This document shows, in pieces, positions 23,670-34,520 of a DNA stretch of 64,000 nucleotides. The stretch spans positions 1,054,001-1,118,000 of the forward strand of contig CASHTG010000009.1 in NCBI GenBank assembly GCA_949357655.1, read 5' to 3'. Each line of letters begins with the position of its first letter. Within the stretch, counting starts at the first letter, position 1. The notes beneath the pieces were generated by a model. That model did no database searches. It saw only the letters and a program-made list of their open reading frames with translations, and was not told where the DNA came from. The DNA is from Parascedosporium putredinis (lineage: Eukaryota; Ascomycota; Sordariomycetes; Microascales; Microascaceae). The position numbers were made by a program, and so were the translations under genes.

Positions 23670-26064
23670 TTTACTAGCCTTCTATTTCACTCCTAAGTTT
23701 ATAGAACGGCAGATTCGAGCTTAGAAAGAGTAGGGGCGACGATATTGATATTGTTGAGAAGGGTGTAGCCATCCATGGATAGATATAAGATTCGCGGACT
23801 AGCAGGTTAGGTGATGAACCATTCGCACATATTTCCTCCGCTCATCGCTTGTTTGCTTCATCGCATCAGACCTTTCTCCATTTGTTCAGGCAAAGCAAAC
23901 ATGCATGGCGGAGAGACCGCATGATCTGGAAAGTTGGCCAACGCAAGGGAGCAAGAAGGTAGGATCGTGTTTTCCCCACCTCGCATTTGAAAGGCAGCTA
24001 CGTAGCATAAGCTAAATACGGTTACAGGACTAGCCAAAGCAAGGGAGAAAAAATCAACCTTACTTGCCCTGTTCTCTATCACCACCGGGGGAAGATGGCA
24101 ATAATTTGACCGTGTTGGACAAGGAAGTAACGTGCTATTCCAAGGCCTTTTCCCAACACGGCATATCTTTTTAAATTGTAAACCCGTAACCTCTTCTATT
24201 TTCTGGCATTCTCTCATCTATATTCCTTGAGTCCAAAATCGGAAGGTGACCCGAGGGCCGTTCTATGAGGATCAAGATAGATTGTAAGCCGTTCAACAAG
24301 AAGGACTGCGACAAACTGAGATGAATAGATAAACGAAGAGATATTCCGCATATTCTAAATCATGCATCTCTAATAACTTGTTTGTCTTTCTTATGAGGAT
24401 AGGCCAGGTGAAACTAAAGTTTGGTGTTTCTTAATTCGAAGTTGAATCAGTCAGCACGTGTATTCTTACTCGGACTTATTCAAGGAGTCTACAATAGTCG
24501 CCTTCTACACTTCGAAACTTAGGCATGTGGTGAGATACTGCATATTTATATGAGTTGCTGCGCTTCCCGACTCAGTAGGTCATCTTTGATCTATTTCACG
24601 ACTAAAGGCTTCAGCTCTACACCAGAAGCCTTATCTATCAGCATAGCGATACGGTATTAGAGGTCTTCGTTCGTCATTAGGCTTTCTTTCTAGGTTGTGG
24701 TGTACATGCACAGATCGCTCGGCTTGGTCATCCATTTTAAGGTTACGCAAGTTTCCCCATTTCTTAAAGTTGGGAGTTTCGGAAGATAAGGGGGACGGTT
24801 GTGAAAATAGTATATCAAATGATACTATGAGCCACACTCTTGACAGTATCCTGGTGGTGCTGAGCGAATCCGAACTCCTTCGAAAGACGAATGTTGTGTT
24901 GATCGAGGATCAGGGCCGCAGCAAAGAGCGGTCGTTGCATCTGCGACCAACTATAATGAGTACAACCCGCTTCCCAGCCAAAGCCTGGGAACTCTTCGAT
25001 CGATAAATAGCCTTCTTGCGTCTAGTAAAAAGACTGATATCATATATCTCACTAGTGCAGCATGGATTTGTCGACGACAGCATACTGGTTAGTCGTAGAT
25101 CTCGGACCCTGGATCAGGACGGACATCGTCAGAAATAGTTCTATTAACACTTGGTCTTCCCCTCTCTCACGAACTTTGAGGGCCAGCAGATCGTACTCAA
25201 AGGGGTAGTTCTCACCATTGAAACAGGACTAGATCTCATTGATAGCTTTTTGACAAAGGTGTTTCGGGCCGAATGTGCCACCGTGGAGGACCCTAGACAC
25301 ACCCACGTTTATCACATCAGATCGGGAAACGAAGCGGCAACAAGATGGAAACCTCCATGAACACAAGTGTGTAGCAATATGCCGAGTATTTGGAGATGGT
25401 CATCGCAATATACGCCTTATTTATCTGGGAAAATTCGATCACGAAGGTGGGCATCATGCACACCTTCAGAGGTGTGAAAGCCAAACAAGTGGGACAACAA
25501 ATTGAATCTTCCAAGCTCCGGGAACTTGAGCAACCCGTTACAACGTGATACCCGATCTCGAAATCGGAAACCGGCAGCCATGCGAGAGCGGGAGCGGCGG
25601 TCCTCCTCCGCGTGGGGACTCGCCACTGCTGGGCGTGGGGCAGTGCATGTCGATTAATTAAGATTCTCGTTCAAATTACCCGATCCACATCGAAGAAACA
25701 ACAAGCAAGCGTTTGGTTCAGAGATTAAGCTGCGATGTTGTTATTGGCCTCAAGTCTCGCACTTGGCTGGCCGCCATGCGCCACATCTCTCTCCTTGACC
25801 CCTGCACGCCCCTCTTCGACGAGACTATTGATGCGGGCTGCCAAATCCATCCCTAGTGCCATTAGAGAACTAGAAAAACCCAAAGCGCAAATTGCCGGAC
25901 AGGCATGTCCTTGCGTGATGAGTACAGCCTTGCCACCGTCGGGGATCTCAAAAGATGCCCAATCCGCCTAATTCTGCTCGAATTCTCGCGTCTTTTTCTA
26001 TCGTGGGAAAGAGAGCGAGATAACTTCTACTTGTCCTAAGCGGCACTTCCCCTTCTAGGCCAAA
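23670..26064. other. Intergenic, 2.4 kb divergent region with coding-like fragments
   Basis: It lies between the starts of GMC 1 and the membrane protein. A minus-strand frame is open from about 25660 to 25317. Another minus-strand frame at about 25970-25735 begins after an AG and reads DWASFEIPDGGKAVLI, which looks coding. Neither has a recognised domain or a start codon I can defend. Possible gene relics; otherwise promoters. Confidence 0.3.
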
Positions 26065-27721
26065 ATGGTAGCAGCAGTTCCTACCTCAGCTTCGAACGGA
26101 TCCTCGATCCGAAACGGGGTATTCTCTATTTGCTTGATAGCCCTTTGCATCGTATCCTATACACTACTTTTACTTCTTTTCTCAAGCCCTCGCTTTACCA
26201 CCTCGAATCACTCATCTACGTTGACCGCCCTTCGAAGATCACGCCCGCTGTGGCCATCGGTCTCATTGCCGCACTGCTCGCGGGCGCTACCTCCGCCTTC
26301 ACCACTCGATGCGTTGAGCAGTCGCTCTGGTTGCGGCTCGTTCCCCGCGATGTCAAAAAGCCTCTCACGGTAGGCGAGACGAACCGACTCGCACAATGGA
26401 CCGTGTCACCGCTTGAAAGGGTCAAGTATATCCTCTCCGGCCAGTCCTGGCTCTTGAAACTCAGCGGACCTCTCCTCCTGGCTACAGCAATTACCGCCCC
26501 CATTCTCCTTGCAGGCGTCTCGCAGACATCCCTAGTCGACGTCGTGCGGTCCACCGAGCCTCACACCGAGGGTGTCTGGACACCATATATCAACCTCGCC
26601 AATAGGGTTTCCCGAGGTGGGAGCGCCAAGGACCTTGTGTTCAACATCGCCCTTGAAGCGTCTCTCAACAATTTCACCGCCCCGGTTGCGCCCGTGTGTG
26701 ATCAAGAAGCGTGTCGCGTGACGACCAGATCCGCCGCGCTGTTCGCCACGTGTACGCCGCGAACAATTGACAACCCTCGAGGAATGGGACTCACCGTCTG
26801 CAGCGATCGCCGGTCTGTCGGCGCCGCCGATTACTGCAGCGAGCTCGTTCCCTCTTTGTGCGCCAACCTCACGTGCGGTGCGCCTTCAGTATTTGCGAAT
26901 TTCGTTGCCTCCAGAGACAAATCTTGCTTTGCCGCTGAAGGCGGTTCCGTACCCAGCGGATGCGGTACCGTGGCGGGGGCTTGGGGCACAGTCTTCGGGG
27001 TTTGGGTCGGCGGCGCTGACCTTGGCTTGGGGGACACGAGTATCGTTAATACCGTTGACTGTGAAATTCTCTACGGCAACGTGACAATCACACAAACCGG
27101 GTCCCAGTCCCTCTCCTTGACCGCGACAGTTTCGAGAGGTCCGAGTATCTCCTTAGCGACTATACCGAGCCTATAAGTAATGTTCGCACCTTCACCTGGG
27201 CGGATAATGTCGGGAACAACGCCTTCAGCTTCACCCTCCGCGTCGTCGGCACTGGTTGGAATGATATTTATTTGAATACCATTGCCTACGGTCTGCTCGG
27301 CTACGACGCAGCGAACAGCGCTGAATCTACGGCCCGTCGCATCGAGGGTGCTTTTGACTTTGCGACCTTGGGTGCCTTTGCGCGAACGCCTAGCGCGAGT
27401 GATATGGTCATAACCCTACAGTCGGATACTAGGATGTACGTCTATAACAAACTCGTCTTGCTCATTCTCCTAGTGCCTCTGATCGCGACCGTAGCGGGAA
27501 CTTGGGGCCGGTGGATGGTGGGATCCGATGAGGACGTGTTAGGCTACAGCCCGCTCGCCATCGCAAGTCGGGGGCCTGTCTATGGACTTCTTCCCACGGC
27601 GTTTACAACCGACCCCAAGTACAGAAAGCAGTGCGAGATTATGAAGGTAAAGGGATACCCTGATGCAACGGGAAGCGGCCAGGAAGGGGTTATAAGAGCA
27701 GGCTTATATGTGGAGTCTTGA
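26065..27721 (+). CDS. Fungal integral membrane protein with large extracytoplasmic Cys domain, two frame breaks
   Basis: Function not recognised. After adding one base at 26116-26119 and one at about 27141, a single exon of 552 residues results. It has a membrane segment near residues 60-80 (AVAIGLIAALLAGATSAF) and a second near 125-145 (LLLATAITAPILLAG). A domain of about 300 residues follows with many cysteines and N-glycosylation sites (NFT, NLT, NVT). A third segment near 475-495 (LVLLILLVPLIATVAGTW) leads into a cytosolic tail. This TM-TM-ectodomain-TM layout recalls fungal DUF3176-type proteins, but the match is by architecture only. It could be a surface or vacuolar sensor or receptor; nothing in the neighbours settles it. 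Confidence 0.7.
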
Positions 27722-28120
27722 TTTGTTGTAATCTGTTGGTGATTTGGAGTGAGGTAACCTCAGGGCGCCGTAGACTAAAGTAAACTATACGAAAGGTACG
27801 ATGAATATCGATATCACTATTTATTGATATCTGCCTGGAAATGAAACGAGGCGCCCAGACACTTCAACGTACTAGGGCAATCATTGAAGACGGGGGGCAT
27901 AAGGGCAACCTCCATGCATACATAATACTGAGCCGTGGCCACCTGATAGGAATTTGAGGTTGGCCAGACCTGGCACATGCGATCGTGTTTTGAGCCAATT
28001 AGTATTGAAACCGAAGCAGAGACACCTCCGGATTAGCGCTCTCAAGGTATCCGCCTTACTACCAACACTACATCTCATTCATCTTTCTCCCAGGTGCACA
28101 TAATGTGGGATGCTGAGGCC
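27722..28120. other. Intergenic region
   Basis: About 400 bp between the membrane protein and the decayed phosphatase. A minus-strand frame at 27881-28078 has no features. Nothing else seen. Confidence 0.4.
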
Positions 28121-28620
28121 ATGACGCCTAAAATCTTCATCGTTCGGCGCGGCAAGTCGCGTCTCCGAACCAATATACCCTAGCGTCAAAGGTTCCCCAG
28201 CGCAGTCCACCTGAAAAACAAAAGCGAGACCGAATAGGCCAAGCGCGGCCGCCATACGGGGAGGACGGAAGTGGAGCTCACGCCTCTCGGCATCCAACAA
28301 ATTGTTGCTACCGCGAACGAGACGGTCGGCCCGGCAAGCTCCTGAACCCGGCGCGGCTTATGCACGCCTTTGTGAGTCCGCGAAAGCGAGCTAGGCAGAC
28401 TTTCGATTATCTTTTAGGCACGGGGAACAGTGCCAGCTCCCCGATCCCGGCCGAAAAAGTCACCATGATTGAACAGATTGCCGAGTGGGACTATGGAAAC
28501 TATGAGGGCATGAAGGCGCCCGAAAATGAAGCGTTGCGGGCGGAAAGCAAAGGGACTCGATGCACAGAGGAACTAGAGCGTATGGAGCGACGGGTGCGAG
28601 GGTGAATAGTAAATATCTTA
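28121..28620 (+). pseudogene. Decayed histidine-phosphatase (phosphoglycerate-mutase-like) gene
   Basis: The start MTPKIFIVRRG matches the N-terminus of fungal PGM-like phosphatases, but the catalytic RHG has become RRG. Further homologous pieces are GRHTGRTEVELTPLGIQQ, AFVSPRKRARQTFDYLL and IAEWDYGNYEGM. Two tryptophan codons of the conserved frame read TAG (28235-28237, after GETE; 28574-28576, in the NWSVW position). There are also frame changes near 28340 and 28563. An intron with a GC-type donor may follow the RRG codons. Family members dephosphorylate sugar phosphates (SHB17-type sedoheptulose bisphosphatase is a relative). The C-terminal half of the fold is not recognisable downstream. 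Substitution to stops plus loss of the catalytic His means this copy is not functional. Confidence 0.72.
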
Positions 28621-30101
28621 TGTCCATCTTTCCTTGTGTACCAATGTACATTAAGAACTTCCTCGATTGGCTCGTGACGAAATGAGTGTGGTTGAAGGTC
28701 TCCGGAAGACATCACCGAGCGAGCGGTTCGACGAACTGGTGAAGAGAATTAGGGGCATGTAGAGATAGTTCATCAACGGGGAAAAGCCTACAGATATCAT
28801 CTTGGTATAGTTGGGCCAATATATTCCCAGGAGATTAAAAAGAAAAGCGACGCTAATAATAAACACTCGTGCTCTTGTTAGGCCGGCCATGGACTGATTT
28901 TGCGTGTATTTCTCAAAAGGTGGCTTGGCTACGCTGTTGATGCATCAACGCCGATGGTAATGGAACTGGGAGCGATTGCGGTCCATAAGTATGGTCACCA
29001 GTGTCTCACAGTCGGCCACACCTTCATTGCTAATCGTGCGATCTAAGATATAAACATAACAATGCTGGTGAACCAGCGATACAGGCTGGGCTGGCGCTTG
29101 TATGCTTAGAATAGGGACTCACCGCCGCAGAGGTCTTGGAGAATAAGGGCGTAGTTCATAGTTATAAGAACAATTTCGAGCAAGATAAGAACACATAGGA
29201 AAACTACAAAAGGTAGAGTATGATTTCCTAACTGGATTCATCTTCGTATAGCTAAGCTAACTTGGATCAACATGATGGCGCGCGCTGCAATGGCTGGGCT
29301 CGTGAGTATGAATGCGGTCAGGTTTGACCATAACATCCAGGGCAAGGCGTGTCCAGTGAGAGGAAAGCGCTATAGATGTCAATTCGCAGTTTTCTTGGGA
29401 ATTGGTCTTCTTCTTATCGTCTTGACTCAGTAGAAGGGATATCTATATCTAAACTTTTGGCAGGGTAGCGTAGTAGGCGCAAGCCTTAGTGTTGGGGGCT
29501 GTGAAATGGATAGTGTCGTCCAGTCGTGCGTCGATGGTACATCACCTACTATTGCCTGCGATGGTGTGTGGGTGCGAAGCGGGAGGGCTTGTTTGAACGA
29601 AATTGGCGAATGGCTCCTTCGTGTCAGCCAAGACATTCAATGTATTGCCTTTCTGCAATCACACATTTTCTCCATGCGGCGCGTCAAACTTCGCCTCATC
29701 CTGCCGTGTACGACTGCAGGTTTTTGATGAAATTTGCATAAAATCTCACGAAACGTCGAAACCCCAACATGCTCCCATTGGTCAACGACGCCCCCAACAT
29801 CAAAGCCCGTCAGCGTCAGGTTACACTTACTAGGAAGGCGAAGTTGCCATTGGTTACAACCAGGCGGCAGGAGCCAGACTTTATGACCTGTCACTCAACC
29901 CTTGCTCCTGAAGACAGGGGGTTTATCCGCTTTGGGCCATCCTCACTCTTTTGCTGTATTACACTCGCTATTTAATGCTCATGCATCCTCAGAGTCTCGA
30001 AGCGCGCTTGTCCTGTCTTTCGTGTTTTCTTTGCCCTTTTCTGTTTGGCCGTATGAACCAAAGGAAAAATTCGCTCACAAATTACCCGTATCAACTTTGC
30101 G
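28621..30101. other. Intergenic, AT-rich after the pseudogene
   Basis: About 1.5 kb. It may include unrecognisable remains of the phosphatase C-terminus. Frames at 29.4-29.9 kb overlap on both strands without domain features. The last 100 bp form the leader of the CorA-like gene. Confidence 0.4.
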
Positions 30102-32404
30102 ATGTCTTCCGAATCTTCAGCTACGGGGTACGAGGGCCCATCATCAGATAGACCCTCGGAGGTTTCTAGTGTAGAAAATGGCAGGAGACGTCCCAGCAGA
30201 AACCTTAGTAACTTGCCATCTTGCGTTGCACGGCGCCAGGCTCAAGAACCGGAAAAGAGCACCCGCGCTCGCCCTCATGTGAGCATGAGCACGAGGCAGA
30301 TGCTCATCAATTTTGTCCCACCCGAGCCTCTTCAAGATTCCGAGGCCAAGAAGGCAGCACGCGCTGAGAGGGACAGGGTTCGAAAGCATGTTCGTGAGTT
30401 GCTGAGGCAGGTTCAACAACCATCCATTGGTACCCGAATTCGAAATATCTTCGAACGGAAATTCATCTCACCTCAACTACCAATGAATCGCTTTACAGCA
30501 AAGTCTGTGCTAGACACTCGCGATGCGTGCCGCTTCTTCTTCCCTCCTCTGCCATCCCTACCAGTCCAGGTGATTGATTATTACGAGGATAGGGGTACGC
30601 GCTACACGCGCCCTCTATCCGAGATTGAGAGTATATTCCATTCAAAGCCCGACGACGTTGCTGTCCGTTGGATTCATATCAATATCGGCGCTGGCATTTT
30701 GCAGTCTGTATGATAGAACCTCCCTCTGCATTTAGTTACCCGCTCACACTGACTGATGCGCTAATGGCTGGCTGTCTCATAGTCCATTGAGGACATATTC
30801 CATTACAGTGGGTGTGCTCAACACGGGAAACCGTTTTTGGAAGCGGGTAGTCAAATATGGCCGTACTTGGATAACTTGCAAGTTATGGCTTTTTATAACC
30901 GCCATCTATATGAAGACCAGGTCAAGGCATGGAATTTCCTGTCTCAGGTGGACTCGTTGAAGAACGGCCCTACGGAAGACATGTTGAAAGGTTTCAGCGA
31001 AATCGTCGCTGGTGACTTGGAATGGCGAGGTGGAGTAGCGCAACAGGATCTCGACTTTTGGACACTGGCGAAGGCGGATATGCCCTACTCTATGTTCGAC
31101 AGGGTCCTGGGAGATATAGACTTGAGGAATCGAAAGCTTCCGCAGGATATGTCTGTCCTCGACCAGTCGATCTCTCGGCATCCGACTTTCAAAGATGCCT
31201 TGCTGATGATCTCACATTTTCGCGCATTCCATAGGGACGATGGTACGTCGCGCATTCTATTAGACAGACGTCCAACCTGGCGAGTGTCTACGTTTAGTTA
31301 GACATGCTGACCATCTTTGCGCGGGCGAAAAACATAGGCTTTCTTCTTACCTTTCCTCCCAGCCGGGCATCAACTACAACAGCAACGATTTCCCGCAATG
31401 GATAGCGGATGCAGAGAACGTTACAGAAAACCCGTATGCATCTGCATTAGCTTATCTATCGGGTACGTTCTTGGACTCTGGGACATCTCAATGGCACAGG
31501 AAGACTGTGGAGTGGCTTGCCGTCTTCTTCGTGACAGAAATCGCCACAACACCCAATAGCCTTAGAGCCGCAGGCGGATGTCCAGACATAGAGAGTGCCT
31601 TCCGGGGTTGGCCGTCCAGCTGGTAAGTACAATCCCACGAGCCCACACTGACTGATAATGGCGACGTGACTTTAACCCGACATCAACGACTAGAAAAGCG
31701 AGCAAAAGAAGACTTGGCAGCGGGGCGAGGCTGTCAATATGGTGCGTCAGTACCTCCGCAGCATCGAAGAGCTACGTGCGATAGGCGGTATCACGGCACG
31801 CAAGCTCGACTTGATGGGGAATCTCCTGAAGGACTGCGAGAGAATTGAACAAGAATATAATGATTCCGGGGCGTATGCCAACGAAGATCCCGAATCGGAG
31901 CCCATGTCGGATCGCGTGGTTTGGGCCATTGCCCAACTTACCGAAGCCGACTCGAGTTTCAAATCCCTCCTGGAGCATTACGAGACAGCGCTTAACGAGG
32001 TATGTCCGCGCCCTTCTTCACGCCGCGTGTAAGAATAGGAGAAACGGTCTACATTTGGATACTAAACGAAAACACCTCAATTTTAGTTCTTTTTATTAGG
32101 GACGGTCGAGCAAAATGAGCTTGCCATCGTGGCAGACCACCAAAACAAGGCGGTTATGCTTTTCACCATCGTTACCATCATATTCCTTCCTCTCTCATTT
32201 TTTACTTCATATTTTGGCATGAACTTGCAAGGCATAGCAGAAGCCGAGCGCGACGAGAAGTACTTCTGGTTGTCATGTGGCCTTGCTGGATTCGCCATCG
32301 TGGCGGTGCTGTTCTTGTACGCGTTCCAAGTCAGGCTGCGCAGGCTGCTAAAAAGTTTAAAAATGCCGGGAAGCTCCAGAGGGCTAGTATCTGAGGCCCT
32401 CTAG
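30102..32404 (+). CDS. CorA-like Mg2+ transporter domain protein, five exons, two frame breaks
   Basis: Exons are 30102-30707, 30783-31242, 31338-31623, 31694-31999 and 32087-32404. A basic Ser-rich N-terminus leads to a large soluble region with RWIHINIGAG near residue 190, and a long helical part (RQYLRSIEELRAIGG; QEYNDSGAYAN). Two C-terminal membrane helices follow: AVMLFTIVTIIFLPLSFF ending in the CorA signature YFGMNL, and WLSCGLAGFAIVAVLFLYAF. Breaks lie at the CCC run 31358-31360 and, less certainly, at the exon-3 donor 31622-31623. With both, 658 residues result. Fungal proteins of this group are distant CorA relatives; whether they carry Mg2+ is not known. It converges on the amino-acid permease gene. 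Confidence 0.82.
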
Positions 32405-32889
32405 TTAGCCTTGGTTGTCCGCTTCCCACCCTCTGTTCGTTATATAGATTTCCCACCGACTGATCCATTGATGTATAATGCTCTTAGGAGTTCGAGAACA
32501 AATACTAATACCCTGTATCCTGAAACCCGCGAGTTTTATCGTCTTGTTCTTTTGATACCACCGATGGTCCGGCTTAAACGGGCTAAACAGCGGAACTAGC
32601 AGACATCGTTTGGCGACCCTCCTCTCGTCGCTGGTGTTTACTTGCTCATCCCCAATGGTAGCGACTTGAGTGCGACACAATTATTCTAGGGCGTAGCTCC
32701 AAGTGATCCATTGGAGCATCTCTTCTGCCGTTCAACCCACCAAAACGAAAGAAAATACAAATATGAAGCGTTCCCTTATGGCTACTCTAGCTGTGATTCA
32801 TTGATATGTAAACCGACACTTAAAATGATAAGGACCGCTATTCCTCCGCTCATGAACGAGAATAATAACGCCTTTGATATAATACGAAA
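32405..32889. other. Convergent intergenic region
   Basis: 3' ends of the CorA-like and permease genes; no other feature seen. Confidence 0.5.
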
Positions 32890-34520
32890 TCATAGTAACC
32901 CGTTGTTGCCACACCCGAACGGTCCTCCGAACCCTTCCCCTTCATACCCGTGGATAATGCTCGCCACCGAGGCGTAGGTCCCAGCTGTAAGAAAGAAGAA
33001 TCCAATGATAATTAATATGATGTTGAAGATGAACCCAAACCAACTACGGAACCCACGAGTAGCCCAAAACTTGGCACCGTAGGTGGCGCGGCGCATTCGG
33101 ATGTAGGCGACGCCCCAAAAGATGAAGCCGAAGAAGCTGTCAAACAAGGAGCTCATGAGAGAAAGAAGATCGGCGAAGAATGGGATGACCTCGGAGATGA
33201 TGAAAGCCAAGATCCAGGTCACTCCCAAGATGCCGGCCCAGGCTAACCATCCCACAACCGTGTTCTCGCCCATGTGGCGGGTGCCGGCGAAGAAGCGGAA
33301 GAAGAGAAATCGAGCGGACACGGAGGCGTATAGAACCCCCAAGAATATAATGGTTGGAATCATGAAGCTGAAGCTGACCTTCAGGTACAACACATTGCCG
33401 AGAGAGCCAAAAGCGGGAGCCGTGTTGTAGTTGGTACCAGTGTAGGCGTAGATAATGGAGCCGACAAGGGAGAAGACTATAATTTCGGCAATGGTGACGG
33501 CCCAGAGAGCCTTGGGGAAATCCTTAGGGTCCTTCATCTCGGCGATGAAAGAGGGGAGGGTGATCTGCCCGATAAATGTGTAGCTTATGTTCATAAACGC
33601 ATTCATGCCCATGACGAATGTGGTGCCCGGTGGCGGCAGAGCGTACACGGTAGGGTCACCCAGAGACGGCCACCCTGCCCCGGATGATCTTCGATGCCCG
33701 CGAATATTGTGGCAAGCAGTACCGAAATAAATGTGAACAAGGCCGAGAAAGTGGCAATGTTCGCTAAGGTGCTGAACGTGCGAGGCAACGAACATATCCA
33801 GGAGATTACCGCGACGATGGCGCTGAATCCGACCGTGCAGACACCGCTGTTGCCTTCTGTCATGGTGTTGAGGTACTTTGCGCCAGTCAAGCAGTGAAAC
33901 CCTTGAATGAACGTATTGTTCAGCAAAAACATGACAGCCGTAAAATACCAGGCCCATCGGTGGTTCCAGAAGAGCATCTGGCCAATATCGCAAACGTCCT
34001 TGACTTCAGGATGGCGCATGCAAAATTCCCTGCATGGTGATTCGTTGATTAGCGCATCGCCAAGTCTCGCTAGTATCGCCAAGACGGGAGGTGAACAAGG
34101 ATTAATAAACACAGCAGGGACTTACCAGACGATCAACGAGGTGTAGAGGACGAGGGCAGCGACGACCACAGTCAAGATAAGACCAGGAACAAGGCCGAGC
34201 GTCGCATAGGAGTAGGGAAAGGACATGATGGCTAGACAGATGTACTCGGAAAATAGGAGCGCTGCCGTTTTCTTCCAGCTGCAAGTTCGATATTTGATTG
34301 CATTGTCAGCCTCAAGCTCCATTTGCTTGTCGATGGAGATGCTCTGCTCCGAGGTGGTGTCGCCCGAAACGCCGCCACCAACCGCCGATATCGACCGAGT
34401 TATGGGTCGATCAATGCGCGCCATTTTCCGCGATTCCCACGTTTCGGCCGTGGTCTGCGCCTCGGGGTCATTCGACGGGATATCGCCTCCGTCTGCCTTC
34501 TTCTCGCTGAGAAAACCCAT
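32890..34520 (-). CDS. AAAP-family amino-acid permease (MTR/INDA-like), two exons, one frame break
   Basis: Exons are 34126-34520 and 32890-34029. The start ATG at 34520 gives MGFLSEKK; the frame is open further upstream but only with a GTG. A polar N-terminal tail of about 75 residues precedes roughly ten to eleven membrane segments. Landmarks are SEYICLAIMSFPYSYATLG, NAFMNISYTFIGQITLPSF and FIAEMKDPKDFPKALW, all characteristic of fungal neutral amino-acid permeases in the Aa_trans family. The break is at CCCC 33678-33681; one base gives 511 residues. It imports neutral or aromatic amino acids at the plasma membrane by proton symport in studied relatives. The upstream 4.2 kb is gene-free, giving ample space for regulation. 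Confidence 0.88.
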
